A DNA stretch of 64,000 nucleotides from Synechococcus sp. AG-679-B05 (GCA_003210795.1 QCUJ01000001.1:62001-126000), one strand, 5' to 3'; shown: positions 1-11,244, numbered from the stretch's first letter. Numbers and translations: made by a program. Notes: generated from the sequence alone by a model not told the origin.

Positions 1-510
1 CCTGCCAAGACGAATGTGCATTTCCTGCGTGTTCACAGCCGAGACCGACTTGAGATTCGTGTCTGGGAGCGTGGTGCAGGTCCAACCCTCGCCTGTGGAA
101 CCGGCGCCTGCGCCACGTTGGTTGCAGCGGTTCTTCTGGGCTTATCCGATGACCATGCTGAGGTGATGCTTCCCGGAGGACCTCTTCAGATCGCATGGCC
201 TGACCAACGAGGCTCCGTCCTGATGACGGGTCCGGCGGTGGCTCTTTTCGATGGGGTGTTCTCGCCTGAATTGATGCCAGATGGTTTGTACATCAGTCAA
301 GAAGGCACTCACGAACCAGTCGTTTCGGAAGCACCATCCGCCACGCCAAACGCTGGCAGTGATCAACCCTTGGATCCTGAGGTAGAGGCCGCTTCTCAGA
401 AGCAGGTTCAGGCGTTCCTGGAAAGCACCTCCCTCGATTCGATGCTGCAGTTGGCCAGTGAATCTCTGGAACAACGAACCCGGGCCCGCTTCGAACGTGG
501 AAATCCCTGA
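1..510 (+). CDS. dapF: diaminopimelate epimerase, C-terminal part (5' truncated by window), with long C-terminal tail
   Basis: Frame open from base 1; [18 protein letters not shown] and [10 protein letters not shown] motifs of DapF; ~78 aa continue past the usual end of the fold. Confidence 0.88.
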   Translation, partial: PAKTNVHFLRVHSRDRLEIRVWERGAGPTLACGTGACATLVAAVLLGLSDDHAEVMLPGGPLQIAWPDQRGSVLMTGPAVALFDGVFSPELMPDGLYISQEGTHEPVVSEAPSATPNAGSDQPLDPEVEAASQKQVQAFLESTSLDSMLQLASESLEQRTRARFERGNP

Positions 511-1669
511 GATTTATCTGGATGCAGCGGCGACCACGCCGCCACGGCCCAATGTGCTCCGCTGTATGGATCGGATTCAGAAGGATGCCTGGGCCAACCC
601 CAGCAGCCTTCATGGTCCTGGACTGATCGCTGCTGAAGCTCTGGGGCGTTGTCGCGCGCAGATCGCAGCAGCGCTGAACGCCGAACAAGACCAGCTCATC
701 TTCACTTCAGGTGCCACTGAATCAGTGCATCTGGCTCTTTTGGGCGCTATGGACCAACAGCCTGTTGGACGCCTTGTGATTTCCGCCGTTGAACATCCTG
801 CCGTTGAGGCAGCGGCTCAGGTGCTGGTGCAACGGGGTTGGGTACTGGAACGCTGGCCGGTCGATGCGACGGGTGTCTTGAAGTTGGATCAGCTCGATCG
901 TTTGCTGGCACCACCGACGCGAATGGTGTCTCTGATCTGGGCTCAGAGCGAGGTGGGAACGCTGCAGCCGTTACTGCGCATTGGTGCCGCCTGTCGAGAG
1001 CGCGGCGTTTTGATCCATACCGATGCCACCCAGCTGTTGCCTCAGGGTTTGATCGATTGGTCGTCCCTGCCTGTCGATCTGCTCAGCTTCTCCTCCCACA
1101 AACTTCAGGGGCCGCGGGGTGTGGGTCTGCTGCTTCATCGGCAGGGACTGATCCAGCAGCCCATGCAGGGTGGCGGAGGTCAGGAGGGGGGGCTGCGGGC
1201 TGGTACCGAGCCGGTCGCATTGATTGCTGGACTGGCGGAAGCCCTGCAGACCCTTCCCCACTTCGACCCCTTCCATCAGTCGACGCCCCCTGGAGCAACA
1301 CCTCAGTTGCTGGGTTGGAGAGACAGGCTTCAGGCGCAGATTGAGGCGATCGACGGTGTGACAGTGCTTCATGGAGAGACAACCCCACGCCTTCCCAATC
1401 ATCTGGCCTGCCTGATCACTACGGCAGGTGGCAGTCCTCTTTCCGGTCGCAGACTTGTCCGTGAGCTGGCGCGCCGCAATGTGGCCTGCAGCAGCGGCAG
1501 CGCCTGCCGTTCGGGAAAGGTTCAGGACAGTTCTGTTCTGAGTGCCATGGGAGTTGAAACGGCCCTGCGGCAGTCGTTGCTTCGTTTCAGCCTTGGCCCA
1601 TGGATTGATCTTGCGGTTCTCGATCAGGTGCCGGAGCGACTGCAGCTCGCGATCAGGGCCTGCGCCTGA
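497..1669 (+). CDS. cysteine desulfurase (NifS/IscS class V aminotransferase)
   Basis: [11 protein letters not shown] start, [15 protein letters not shown]-lysine region, [24 protein letters not shown] start at 497 inferred (ORF track start is 458). Confidence 0.92.
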   Translation: MEIPEIYLDAAATTPPRPNVLRCMDRIQKDAWANPSSLHGPGLIAAEALGRCRAQIAAALNAEQDQLIFTSGATESVHLALLGAMDQQPVGRLVISAVEHPAVEAAAQVLVQRGWVLERWPVDATGVLKLDQLDRLLAPPTRMVSLIWAQSEVGTLQPLLRIGAACRERGVLIHTDATQLLPQGLIDWSSLPVDLLSFSSHKLQGPRGVGLLLHRQGLIQQPMQGGGGQEGGLRAGTEPVALIAGLAEALQTLPHFDPFHQSTPPGATPQLLGWRDRLQAQIEAIDGVTVLHGETTPRLPNHLACLITTAGGSPLSGRRLVRELARRNVACSSGSACRSGKVQDSSVLSAMGVETALRQSLLRFSLGPWIDLAVLDQVPERLQLAIRACA

Positions 1670-1700
1670 GAAGCTACTTAACAGTCCTGACCAAGACTCC

Positions 1701-2423
1701 GTGTCCGACGCCGCCGACACCGCAACTGATGTTCCGGCGTATGTGCTCCCCCCCGATCTGTTGAAGGCGGAGGCCGATCTGCTGAAGGCCGTCAAGGCCG
1801 CTGTGGAATCACCGGATGGAACTAGGTGGGGAGCAACCCTGCGCTTTGAGAATCTTCGGCTGTTGCCCGTGGCCCTGCGTCTGGCGGAAGCGCTCAGCGC
1901 CGTTGACTCCACGTTGAGGCTTCTTTGGCCCGATGCCGGTGCCGCTGCCCTGGCACGACGAGACGCGCCGGAGCTCGCCTCGTCCATCGCTGATTTCAAC
2001 CAGTGGTCCTCCCAGGCGGATCCCGATGCGCTGCTGCTGGCGGTGGGCCCTCAGCCATCGGACTACGAAGCGTTCATGGCGCTCTGCGAAGCACACCGTG
2101 GTGTGATTGTGATGCTAAATGGTCGTCTGGAAGATGCCGCTGTGGGCATCGGCAGCGTGGCGCGAAAACGGCGGCGTGGCTTCGTCTCCTCCTGGCAGCA
2201 GGCCTATTGGCTTCAACCGTTGGAGGGTGGTGCTCTCATGCGGGTCTTCCCGGACGAGTGGGCTCTTTTCCGTCAGGATCCAGATGGCTACCGCTGGTTG
2301 AGCACCAGCGCCGACCGTCCTGATCCGGAAAGCTTGAGCGCACTTCTCGCCGGTGAGGATCCGGATGGCCTCAAACAACAACTTGGAAACGTTGATCGTT
2401 TTCTTGATGGACTGAGCAAATGA
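1701..2423 (+). CDS. DUF1995-like cyanobacterial/plastid protein
   Basis: LPPDLLKAEADLLKAV...GTRWGATLRFENLRLLPVALRLAEAL pattern; GTG start inferred. Confidence 0.65.
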   Translation: MSDAADTATDVPAYVLPPDLLKAEADLLKAVKAAVESPDGTRWGATLRFENLRLLPVALRLAEALSAVDSTLRLLWPDAGAAALARRDAPELASSIADFNQWSSQADPDALLLAVGPQPSDYEAFMALCEAHRGVIVMLNGRLEDAAVGIGSVARKRRRGFVSSWQQAYWLQPLEGGALMRVFPDEWALFRQDPDGYRWLSTSADRPDPESLSALLAGEDPDGLKQQLGNVDRFLDGLSK

Positions 2424-2481
2424 TTCGGCGGTTGAAGCCTCTTCAACCCCTCCTTAAGGTTTGGTTTGCTGATTCGGTTGG

Positions 2482-2991
2482 ATGACGCGCCGATTCTCAT
2501 TGCGTCAGTTCACGCTGTTGGATGGTCTCGCTGCCCTGGCAGCCCTGACGGCACTAGCTGGTGCCGTCTGGTCTCCGAAACTGGCCAATGGTCTGGCCCG
2601 TGCCACTGGGTCGATGGAATCGGTTGAGCTTTCAGTCGATGTACGACATCTTTACCTCGATCAGCCCGAAACGTTCTTTGCTGCGGTCCGCGAGGAAGGA
2701 ATTGTGAGCATCGTGATTCGAAACCAGCCGGCGGGTCGGGTGCAACTGCTGGCTGTGGATGACATAACTCTGCCTCTTCTTGATCTTCTGCCGGACGGCA
2801 CGATTGTTGAGGCATCAGACCCGACTGCTGGACGCCCGATTCATGCCCGTTTCCAGCTTCAGGCTGAAGCGGAAACCAGTTCATCCGGTGTTGTGGTGGC
2901 TGGTACGAAACTCAAGATCGGCACGCCGGTCGAGTTGGAGGGTCTGCTTTACCGCGTCACGGGCGTTGTGAGCGGTTTGGAACTGCCATGA
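2482..2991 (+). CDS. DUF4330-like membrane-anchored protein
   Basis: FTLLDGLAALAALTALAGAVWSPKLA N-terminus typical of DUF4330. Confidence 0.65.
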   Translation: MTRRFSLRQFTLLDGLAALAALTALAGAVWSPKLANGLARATGSMESVELSVDVRHLYLDQPETFFAAVREEGIVSIVIRNQPAGRVQLLAVDDITLPLLDLLPDGTIVEASDPTAGRPIHARFQLQAEAETSSSGVVVAGTKLKIGTPVELEGLLYRVTGVVSGLELP

Positions 2992-4302
2992 GGCGTTTCG
3001 CGACAGCCATCGCCTTGATCACCTCTGTCAGCGGTCCGGCTGTTCAGGCAGCGGATCAGTTGTTGCAGCCTCCTCCGCCAGTCCAGCGTCAGGGACTCCC
3101 CGGTCGTTTGCAGCGTCCGCTTTGTCCGCAACTGCAGAGCACTATTCGAGCGGCTGTCGGCGGCTCCACGGCGCCCTGGAGCATCAGTGTTCTGGATGAT
3201 CGTGGTCAGTTGTTGGCCGATCTCAATGGTTGGATTCCCCGCATTCCAGCGTCCAATCAAAAGCTGATCAGCACTGCCTTTGCCCTGGATCGGTTAGGTC
3301 CCGATCAGCGGCTGAGAACCCAGTTGCTCCGCCATGGCGACGGGAGTTTCGAAATCATCGGTGAGGGAGATCCCGATCTGAGCATCGAAGAGCTGCAGCG
3401 TCTGGCGATGGTGGCGCTCGGACAGGGTGGCAGCCGCTCCAGGGTCACAACAGGTGCACCGGTGCGGCTGATGCTTCGGGATGTTCCTCGCCAACGCTGG
3501 TGGCCCAGCGACTGGCCTGTCGACGATCGCAGTTATGCCTACGGCGCACCGATCACACGACTGGCTCTCACCAGCAATGCCCTTCACATGGCGGTGATGG
3601 ATCCTGACCGGCGTCTGCGGAGAGTGATGCAGGCAACTGCACAGCAGCGGGGGGGGACAGTTCGAGATGGTGATGGTGAACAGCGAAGACAGAGCGGGAG
3701 ACCATCGCCGAAATCGTTTCAGCCGTCCACCGCAGCTGCTGCATACCGAGGAGTCCGCTCCGATGCATGCATTGCTCAGCCTCGCCAACACCGAGAGTCA
3801 CAACTTCACTGCCGAAGTGCTTCTGCGGGAAGGCGCTGACAGCTGGGATCTCAATCGAGCACTCCTGGCAAACACCCAGTGGTTGCAGGCCCAGGGAATG
3901 CCAATGCGGGGATTACGCATCCGAGATGGCAGTGGTCTTTCCCGCGGCAATCGGGTGACGAGTCGAACGTTGGCCGCTCTGCTTTGGCGGATGGCCCAGC
4001 ATCCTCTGGGCGCTTACTACCAGGCATCCATGGCGATTGCAGGCCGCCGTGGCACTCTTCGTCGCTACTGGAGGGGAACCAGCCTGCAGGGCCGTTTCTG
4101 GGGGAAGACCGGCACTCTCCGAGGTATTCGGGCCCTTTCTGGGATTCTTGAAACGAGCAACGGCCCCCGTTACGTCAGCATGATCGCCAATGGCGCCCTG
4201 GATCCAAAACCAGTGATGGGCAGGATTCTTCAGGAGACGCAACGCCTCAGCCGGTGCCCTTCATGGAGCGCAGCCTTGAGGCAGCCCGACGGGCTCGGCT
4301 GA
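2988..4302 (+). pseudogene. dacB: D-alanyl-D-alanine carboxypeptidase/endopeptidase (PBP4/DacB family), reading frame interrupted at a G8 run
   Basis: ORF 2988..3839 carries SxxK (SNQK); ORF 3667..4302 in the next frame carries SxN (SHN) and KTG (GKTGTLRG). Frames join if one G is removed from 3649..3656. Confidence 0.85.
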
Positions 4303-5176
4303 TCGATACAGTTTTGCCCTGGGAATCAGCCGGCTTGGTTGTGTCGGTACGGATCGACTGGATCTTCACCAACTCCTGCCGGCCTGCGATCACCACCTGG
4401 GCCATTTCCTTCAACCGACCCTCCAGCTCGCCCAGGGTCTGTTCGGCATAACGATTCGCTCCGTCCTGGACGTTGCCGGCTTCCTGGCGACTGCGCTGAA
4501 TCAGTGATTCGCACTGCTGCTGAGTCTGCTGCCGGAACTGAAGTGCGTCGTTGTGAACCCGTTCGGCCTCGTCCCGGCTTTCTTTCTGCAGCCGCTGGCC
4601 CTCGCTGCGGATTGTTTCGAGGTCTTGAAGTGCCTGACGGCGATTGGCCTCATGCAGCTCTGCCTGCTGGCGCTTGAACTCCATGGCCTCCTGTTCCAGT
4701 TGCTGGCGCCGCTGTTGTGCTTCCTGCTCCAACTGCTGCCGGCGTGCAGTGAACTGCTGCTCCTGTTGAGCCAATTTGGCCTGCATCTCCTGTTCCAGTG
4801 CTGCCCCCTGTTGCCGGGTTGTTTTGAGAAGGGTTTCGCACTGTTGCCGGGTCTGTTCCCGCATGTCATTCACCTGGCGTTCGGCCTCCTGACGGACCGT
4901 TGCGCTGCTCACCAGTTGCTCGTGCTGGCGCTTGGCCTGTTGGACCAGTTCTTCGGCCTGTTGCTTTGCGGTGTTGATAAACGAGTCGCGACGCTCCAGC
5001 AGTTGCGCTGCACGTTCAACCTCCCCCGGGAGCGCCTCCCGAATGGCATCAAGGAGTTCGACGGCGTCGTTTTCATTCACCAGACGCCCGCCGCTGAAGG
5101 GCACGCGGCTTCCTTCGAGAAAGACATCCTCCAGCTGATCCAGCTGATCGAGAACGACAAAGCGTATATCGCTCAT
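4247..5176 (-). CDS. long coiled-coil, Gln/Glu-rich conserved cyanobacterial protein (DivIVA-like / F0-b-like in character)
   Basis: Continuous heptad-like RQQLEQEAQQRRQQLEQEA segments after an N-terminal non-coil region. Confidence 0.6.
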   Translation of the reverse strand: MSDIRFVVLDQLDQLEDVFLEGSRVPFSGGRLVNENDAVELLDAIREALPGEVERAAQLLERRDSFINTAKQQAEELVQQAKRQHEQLVSSATVRQEAERQVNDMREQTRQQCETLLKTTRQQGAALEQEMQAKLAQQEQQFTARRQQLEQEAQQRRQQLEQEAMEFKRQQAELHEANRRQALQDLETIRSEGQRLQKESRDEAERVHNDALQFRQQTQQQCESLIQRSRQEAGNVQDGANRYAEQTLGELEGRLKEMAQVVIAGRQELVKIQSIRTDTTKPADSQGKTVSISRARRAASRLRSMKGTG

Positions 5177-5177
5177 A

Positions 5178-5669
5178 TCAACGAGGCGGGAAAGCCGAAT
5201 TAAAGAGCGTTATGAGGTCCTTGGCTACCACCTCGGGCACCATGTGGTCGATCGTTCCACCGAAGCGGGCCACCTCTTTGACCACGGAACTACTCAGGAA
5301 ACTATGACGGGCCGAAGTGGCTAGAAAAATCGTTTCGAGGGTTTCATCAAGCGAGCGGTTGGTGTGGGCGATCTGGAGCTCGTATTCGAAATCACTCATC
5401 GCCCGCAGGCCCCTCAGGATCAGATCGGCCCGATGGGTTTCCGCACAGTTCACCGTGAGGCCATCGAAGCTGATCACCTCAATCCCATCCAGATGTGACG
5501 TGGAGGCCTGAATCTGAGCAATGCGTTGTTCAACGCTGAAGACAGGTTTTTTGTTGGGGTTGGATAAAACGGCAACGATCACCCCCCCAAACAGGCTTGC
5601 GGCCCGCTCGATCAGATCCATGTGACCGTTCGTTAGCGGATCGAAACTGCCCGGGTAAAGCGCTCTCAT
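5178..5669 (-). CDS. coaD: phosphopantetheine adenylyltransferase
   Basis: [24 protein letters not shown] and [12 protein letters not shown] motifs. Confidence 0.97.
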   Translation of the reverse strand: MRALYPGSFDPLTNGHMDLIERAASLFGGVIVAVLSNPNKKPVFSVEQRIAQIQASTSHLDGIEVISFDGLTVNCAETHRADLILRGLRAMSDFEYELQIAHTNRSLDETLETIFLATSARHSFLSSSVVKEVARFGGTIDHMVPEVVAKDLITLFNSAFPPR

Positions 5670-5742
5670 CCGATCCCGCCGGTACTGGGCGGATCCTATT
5701 CAGAAGTTGAATCCCTAGATTTCGGTGACATTGGTTCCACCC

Positions 5743-6225
5743 ATGAGTCTCGACGCTGACGCCAAGAAGGTTCTCCTCCGCAAAATTCCCCATGGTCTTT
5801 TCGTTTGCGGTGTGCGGGACGGCGATGAAGTAAATGGTTTCACCGCAAGCTGGGTGACGCAGGGCTCATTCGATCCACCACTGGTTGTGATGGGTGTGCG
5901 GGCAGACAGCACCAGCCACGGGATCATCGAGCGCACAGGACGCTTCTCACTGAACATGCTGAAGGCTGATCAGAAGGATCTCGCTGCTGTGTTTTTCAAA
6001 CCGCAGAAGGGACTGGGCGGTCGCTTTGACGCGGCTCCCTTCAGCGAGGGTCCTCTGGGATTGCCATTGCTGGACAACGTTGTCGGGGGCGTCGAGTGTG
6101 AGCTTGTCGGCCAGATCAAGCACGGTGATCACACCGTGTTTGTCGGTGAGGTGAAAACGGCCCGACTCCTGGAGGATGGAGACGCTCTGACCATGGCCAG
6201 CACAGGCTGGAACTACGGAGGCTGA
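5743..6225 (+). CDS. flavin reductase family protein (FMN-binding split barrel)
   Basis: [38 protein letters not shown]. Confidence 0.85.
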   Translation: MSLDADAKKVLLRKIPHGLFVCGVRDGDEVNGFTASWVTQGSFDPPLVVMGVRADSTSHGIIERTGRFSLNMLKADQKDLAAVFFKPQKGLGGRFDAAPFSEGPLGLPLLDNVVGGVECELVGQIKHGDHTVFVGEVKTARLLEDGDALTMASTGWNYGG

Positions 6226-6232
6226 TCGGATC

Positions 6233-8209
6233 TTGGAGGATCCTGTCCCGACCGCACCGCTGCTCACTCAGCCCAAACGGTTGGAGCGTCGGCTGAAGGA
6301 CATTCCTCCCGAACCCGGTTGTTACCTGATGCGCGATGGAGAGGACCGAATCCTCTACGTCGGCAAATCCAAGTCCCTGCGCAGCCGGGTGCGCAGTTAC
6401 TTCCGCAGTCGTCACGATCTGTCGCCGCGCATCCGGCTGATGACTCGCCAGGTGTGCGAGATCGAATTCATCGTCACCGACAGCGAGGCCGAGGCCCTTG
6501 CGCTGGAATCCAACCTGATCAAGAACCATCAGCCTCACTTCAACGTGTTGCTGAAGGACGACAAGAAATATCCCTACCTCTGCATCACCTGGAGTGAGGC
6601 TTACCCCCGAATCTTCATCACCCGTCGCCGGCGTTTCCGCAGCCCATTGGACCGCTTTTACGGTCCTTACGTTGATGTGGGTCTGCTTCGGCGCACCCTA
6701 TTTTTGGTCAAGCGGGTGTTCCCCCTGCGGCAACGTCCGCGGCCGCTGCATCAGGACCGGACCTGCCTGAACTACAGCATCGGTCGTTGCCCGGGGGTGT
6801 GTCAGGAGAAGGTCAGTTCCGAGGACTATCACCGCACCTTGCGCAAGGTGGCCATGGTGTTCCAGGGCCGCAGCGATGAATTGCAACACCTGCTGGCGGA
6901 TCAGATGGAGCGTTACGCCGAGCGTCTCGACTTTGAATCCGCAGCTCGCGTGCGCGACCAGCTTCAGGGCCTTGATCAGTTGACGGCTGATCAGAAGATG
7001 AGTCTTCCTGATTCGTCAGTGAACCGGGATGTGGTCGCCCTGGCCTTTGATGACAAGTTGGCAGCGGTGCAGCTGTTCCAGATGCGCGCCGGGAAGTTGG
7101 TGGGTCGGCTTGGGTATTTGGCCGATGCGGACGGCCTTGATCCAGGTCTGATCCTCCAGAGGGTGATTGAAGAGCACTACTGCCAGGTGGATGCAGTTGA
7201 GATTCCGCCGGAATTATTGGTTCAGCATCAGCTTCCCCAACAAGTGCTGCTGGAGGAATGGCTCACTGAACAGCGGGAGCGCCGAGTTCAGATTCACTGC
7301 CCGAAACAGCGGCAGAAGGCTGATCTGATCGAACTACTCCAGAGAAACGCCGAGTTCGAACTGCTGAGGGCCAAGCAGGGTCAGGAACAGCAGGCCCTGG
7401 CGACGGAGGATCTGGCGCAGCTGCTGGAGTTGCCCACTCCGCCCCGTCGAATCGAGGGGTACGACATCAGTCATATCCAGGGCAGCGATGCGGTCGCCTC
7501 GCAGGTGGTTTTTATTGATGGTTTGCCCGCCAAGCAGCACTACCGCAAGTACAAGATCCGCAGTAGCAGCATCCGCGCCGGTCACAGCGACGATTTCATG
7601 GCGATGGCTGAGATCATGCGCCGCCGTTTTCGTCGCTGGGCCCGCGCCAAAGCCGAAGGCGCCGATCTGGGCGCGTTGCGGCACAGGGGTGGCAGTGCCC
7701 TTCAGACCGATGGTCTCAATGACTGGCCGGATGTGGTGATGATTGACGGCGGCAAAGGCCAGTTGTCCGCCGTGATGGAGGCACTTCGCGAGCTTGATCT
7801 GCATGAAGATCTCAACGTCTGCTCCCTGGCCAAGCAGCGTGAGGAAATCTTCCTGCCTGGAGAAAGCCAGCCCCTCGAAAGTGAGCCGGATCAGCTCGGA
7901 GTGGCCCTGTTGCGTCGTCTCCGGGATGAAGCGCATCGCTTCGCGGTGACCTTCCACCGTCAACAACGGGGCCAGCGGATGAAACGCTCACGCTTGTCCG
8001 ACATTCCAGGTCTGGGACCGAAACGCGTCAAGGATCTTCTGGCCCATTTCCATTCGATCGATGCCATTCAGCTGGCATCCGTTGAGGTTCTGGCCAAGGC
8101 ACCCGGTGTCGGTCCGGCCCTGGCCAAGGACATTCACAACTTTTTCCATCCCGATGATGATGAGCGCCAGGATGTGTCCTCCGATGAGCCCCGTGCACGC
8201 ATCGCATGA
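6233..8209 (+). CDS. uvrC: excinuclease ABC subunit C
   Basis: GIY-YIG-like N-terminus ([30 protein letters not shown]), RNase H-like core ([18 protein letters not shown]), C-terminal HhH ([19 protein letters not shown]); TTG start. Confidence 0.97.
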   Translation: MEDPVPTAPLLTQPKRLERRLKDIPPEPGCYLMRDGEDRILYVGKSKSLRSRVRSYFRSRHDLSPRIRLMTRQVCEIEFIVTDSEAEALALESNLIKNHQPHFNVLLKDDKKYPYLCITWSEAYPRIFITRRRRFRSPLDRFYGPYVDVGLLRRTLFLVKRVFPLRQRPRPLHQDRTCLNYSIGRCPGVCQEKVSSEDYHRTLRKVAMVFQGRSDELQHLLADQMERYAERLDFESAARVRDQLQGLDQLTADQKMSLPDSSVNRDVVALAFDDKLAAVQLFQMRAGKLVGRLGYLADADGLDPGLILQRVIEEHYCQVDAVEIPPELLVQHQLPQQVLLEEWLTEQRERRVQIHCPKQRQKADLIELLQRNAEFELLRAKQGQEQQALATEDLAQLLELPTPPRRIEGYDISHIQGSDAVASQVVFIDGLPAKQHYRKYKIRSSSIRAGHSDDFMAMAEIMRRRFRRWARAKAEGADLGALRHRGGSALQTDGLNDWPDVVMIDGGKGQLSAVMEALRELDLHEDLNVCSLAKQREEIFLPGESQPLESEPDQLGVALLRRLRDEAHRFAVTFHRQQRGQRMKRSRLSDIPGLGPKRVKDLLAHFHSIDAIQLASVEVLAKAPGVGPALAKDIHNFFHPDDDERQDVSSDEPRARIA

Positions 8210-8502
8210 TTCGCCGTCTGTTGCTGACGTTCTGCATGGCCGCATGGCTCAGCCTGTTGCCTTCGCCGGCACTGGCATCCCCCGGTCTGTGCACCGGGCC
8301 GGTTTGCGCTGATGACATCACGCGCAGTGCCAAGAATCACTGGCAGTTAGTGATGCGCCTGAATGATCAGCAGGGGCATCGTGAAAAAGTTGTCATGGAT
8401 TGCCGCGCCAAGGTTCTCAGCCCCCGTGCTGGGCAGGTCGATCGTGGTTATGCCACGGCGCTGGGCCGTCGGGCCTGCCGACTCGCCGGCGAGGTGACTT
8501 GA
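8206..8502 (+). CDS. small secreted hypothetical protein
   Basis: Signal-peptide-like N-terminus ([25 protein letters not shown]), ATGA overlap with uvrC. Confidence 0.6.
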   Translation: MIRRLLLTFCMAAWLSLLPSPALASPGLCTGPVCADDITRSAKNHWQLVMRLNDQQGHREKVVMDCRAKVLSPRAGQVDRGYATALGRRACRLAGEVT

Positions 8503-9990
8503 GTGGAGATCAGCCTTGTCTATCCCCATCAGCTGTTTGCTGAGCATCCGGCGCTGGAGCTAGGTCGGCCGGTTGCTCTGATCGAGGATCCGCTCTTTTT
8601 CGGCACCGATCCCCGCTGGCCGTTGCGCGTTCATCGGCAGAGGTTGGTTCTGCACCGCGCCTCGATGAACAGCTATTCGGCTGAGTTGAAGCAGCGGGGC
8701 TGGACTGTTCTGCATCAACGCCACAATGCGGCTGAAGACACCAGCGGTCATTTGCAGCTTCTGGTGAGCGCCGGATACCGCTCCTTCCATCTGGCCGATC
8801 CTGTTGATGATCTTCTTGAGCGCCGACTGAAGGCCTTTGTCCATCGGCATGACTGCCGTCTGACGATCCTTCCGACACCGATGCTTTTAACCCCCTCCAG
8901 CGTTCTGGAGGAGCACTTCGGCAACGGCAAGAAGCCGTTCATGGCGAAGTTCTATGAAATGCAGCGCAAACGACTCGGTGTGCTGCTTGAACCCGATGGC
9001 GGACCGCTGGGAGGTCGTTGGAGTTACGACTCTGAAAATCGAAAGAAGCTGCCAAAGGGCATCTCCGTCCCTGACGAGCCCTGCTGTTCTCCATCGTCAT
9101 TCGTGCTGTCTGCTCAACAGCAACTGGCGGAGGAGGCATTGCCCCGTCTGGGGGGTGATGCGTTGTTCGCTTATCCCGTCAGTCATGCCGATGCCGAACG
9201 ATGGCTGGATCAGTTTCTGGAGGTTCGATTTCAGCAGTTCGGTGCCTATGAAGACGCCATCAGCAGCCAACACAGAGTGATGTGGCACGGCGTGCTGACG
9301 CCGATGCTCAACATCGGTTTGCTCACGCCACAGCAGGTTCTGGACCGGACCCTCGCCAGGGCCGAACTTGGAGACATTCCCCTCAATTCGTTGGAGGGCT
9401 TCATTCGCCAGATCATCGGCTGGCGTGAATTCATGGCAGCGATGTACCGCCGTCACGGCGTGACAATGCGCACCGGCAACTTCTGGAATTTCGACGACCG
9501 TCCCATTTCTGAGGCCTTTTACACCGCCACCACAGGGCTGCCGCCGATCGATGACGCCATCCGGCACGCTCTCGACACCGGTTACTGCCATCACATCGAA
9601 CGGTTGATGTTGCTTGGCAACGTGATGCTGCTCTGCGGGTTCCATCCCAACCGGATCTACACCTGGTTCATGGAACTGTTTGTCGACGCCTATGACTGGG
9701 TGATGGTGCCCAATGTTTATGGCATGAGTCAGTTCTCTGACGGAGGAATCTTCACCACCAAGCCTTATCTCTCCGGATCAAACTATGTGCGCAAGATGTC
9801 GGACTACCGCAAAGGTCCGTGGTGTGAGATCTGGGATGGGCTGTTCTGGAGTTTCATTCAACGTCATGACACTTTTTTCCGCAGTCAGTACCGACTGGCG
9901 ATGATGGCTCGCAACCTTGATCGCATGGCTCCGGAAACGCTTCTGGAGCACCAGCGACGAGCCAACGACTTCCTTGACGGTCTCGCCTGA
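8503..9990 (+). CDS. cryptochrome/photolyase family protein (FeS-BCP / CryPro-like, deoxyribodipyrimidine photolyase-related)
   Basis: Internal IRQIIGWREFMAAMYRR, DDAIRHALDTGYCHHIERLMLLGNVMLL, WFMELFVDAYDWVMVPNVYGMSQF characteristic of this family. Confidence 0.9.
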   Translation: MEISLVYPHQLFAEHPALELGRPVALIEDPLFFGTDPRWPLRVHRQRLVLHRASMNSYSAELKQRGWTVLHQRHNAAEDTSGHLQLLVSAGYRSFHLADPVDDLLERRLKAFVHRHDCRLTILPTPMLLTPSSVLEEHFGNGKKPFMAKFYEMQRKRLGVLLEPDGGPLGGRWSYDSENRKKLPKGISVPDEPCCSPSSFVLSAQQQLAEEALPRLGGDALFAYPVSHADAERWLDQFLEVRFQQFGAYEDAISSQHRVMWHGVLTPMLNIGLLTPQQVLDRTLARAELGDIPLNSLEGFIRQIIGWREFMAAMYRRHGVTMRTGNFWNFDDRPISEAFYTATTGLPPIDDAIRHALDTGYCHHIERLMLLGNVMLLCGFHPNRIYTWFMELFVDAYDWVMVPNVYGMSQFSDGGIFTTKPYLSGSNYVRKMSDYRKGPWCEIWDGLFWSFIQRHDTFFRSQYRLAMMARNLDRMAPETLLEHQRRANDFLDGLA

Positions 9991-10022
9991 ACCCTTCGTA
10001 TGTCCGCCTCACTCCGGTTGCC

Positions 10023-10595
10023 TTGATGATGCTCCCACCCGAGGCTTACCTCTGGTTCAAGACCCTCCATATCGTGGGAGTGGTGGTCTGGTTCGCCGGT
10101 CTGTTCTATCTGGTTCGTCTCTTCATTTATCACGTCGAGACAGCCGAACTGGCGGAGGAGCTGCAACAGCCCTTCCGAGATCAATACACGTTGATGGAGA
10201 AGCGGCTCGCCAACATCATCACCACCCCCGGTATGGTCGTGGCCGTGTCGATGGCAACAGGCCTGCTGGTGGTTCAGCCCAGCTGGCTTCAACAGGGCTG
10301 GATGCACGCCAAGCTCGCCTTTGTGGCGGCACTTCTCGTTTATCACTTCTTCTGTTATCGCCTGATGGGGCAGTTGCATGCCGGCACCTGTGCCTGGTCT
10401 GGCAAGCAACTCCGTGCGCTGAATGAATTGCCCACGTTGCTGCTGGTGATTGTCGTGATGCTGGTGGTCTTCAAGACCCAGTTCCCGACCAGTGCGGCCA
10501 CCTGGTTCATCGTTGCCTTGGTCGTTTTCATGGCGGGTTCGATCCAGTTTTATGCCCGCTGGCGGAGACTGAGATCTGAAGCGGCTGATGCCTGA
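10023..10595 (+). CDS. hemJ: protoporphyrinogen IX oxidase, HemJ type
   Basis: AYLWFKTLHIVGVVVWFAGLFYLVRLFIYH; multiple TM segments. Confidence 0.92.
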   Translation: MMMLPPEAYLWFKTLHIVGVVVWFAGLFYLVRLFIYHVETAELAEELQQPFRDQYTLMEKRLANIITTPGMVVAVSMATGLLVVQPSWLQQGWMHAKLAFVAALLVYHFFCYRLMGQLHAGTCAWSGKQLRALNELPTLLLVIVVMLVVFKTQFPTSAATWFIVALVVFMAGSIQFYARWRRLRSEAADA

Positions 10596-11244
10596 TATGG
10601 ACCATCCGCTCCGGGCTGTTCTGGAACGGGTTGATTCCAGGAGCTGCCCGGAATCGTTCAACTTTCACTGCCATACCCTCTGCAGCGATGGCAGCCTCGA
10701 CCCGATTGAGCTGATCGAGCAGGCGACCCGACGCGGCCTGAGCCAGCTGGCGGTGACCGATCACCACAGTTCCCATGCCCATGCCCCAATGCGGGCATGG
10801 CTCGATGATCAGCGGTCTGCGGGTAGCTCAGTGCCGACGCTCTGGAGCGGGATGGAAATCAGTGCTCTGTTGAAGGGTTGCTTGGTGCATGTTCTGGCCC
10901 TTGGTTTCGAGCTGGATCATCCGGCTCTGCGGCTCTACAACCGTGGTGATGCGGTGGTGGGGGAACCGCTGAGGGCGGCATCGGTTGTCGCGGCGATTCA
11001 TGAGGCAGGGGGACTGGCAGTGCTGGCTCACCCCGCCCGGTATCGACTTGGCCACGACATCCTGATCGCAGAGGCGGCCCGCCTTGGTTTTGATGGCGGT
11101 GAAGCCTGGTACGACTACGACATGCAGACCACTTGGGCGCCAAGCCCACTGATCTGCCAGTCGATCGATCGCCAGTTGGAGAATCTTGGCCTTTTACGTA
11201 CGTGTGGCACCGACAGCCATGGAATTGACCTCAGTGGCCGTTAA
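10588..11244 (+). CDS. PHP domain-containing metal-dependent phosphoesterase-like protein
   Basis: FNFHCHTLCSDGSLDPIELIEQATRRGLSQLAVTDHHS; AHPARY. Confidence 0.9.
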   Translation: MPDMDHPLRAVLERVDSRSCPESFNFHCHTLCSDGSLDPIELIEQATRRGLSQLAVTDHHSSHAHAPMRAWLDDQRSAGSSVPTLWSGMEISALLKGCLVHVLALGFELDHPALRLYNRGDAVVGEPLRAASVVAAIHEAGGLAVLAHPARYRLGHDILIAEAARLGFDGGEAWYDYDMQTTWAPSPLICQSIDRQLENLGLLRTCGTDSHGIDLSGR

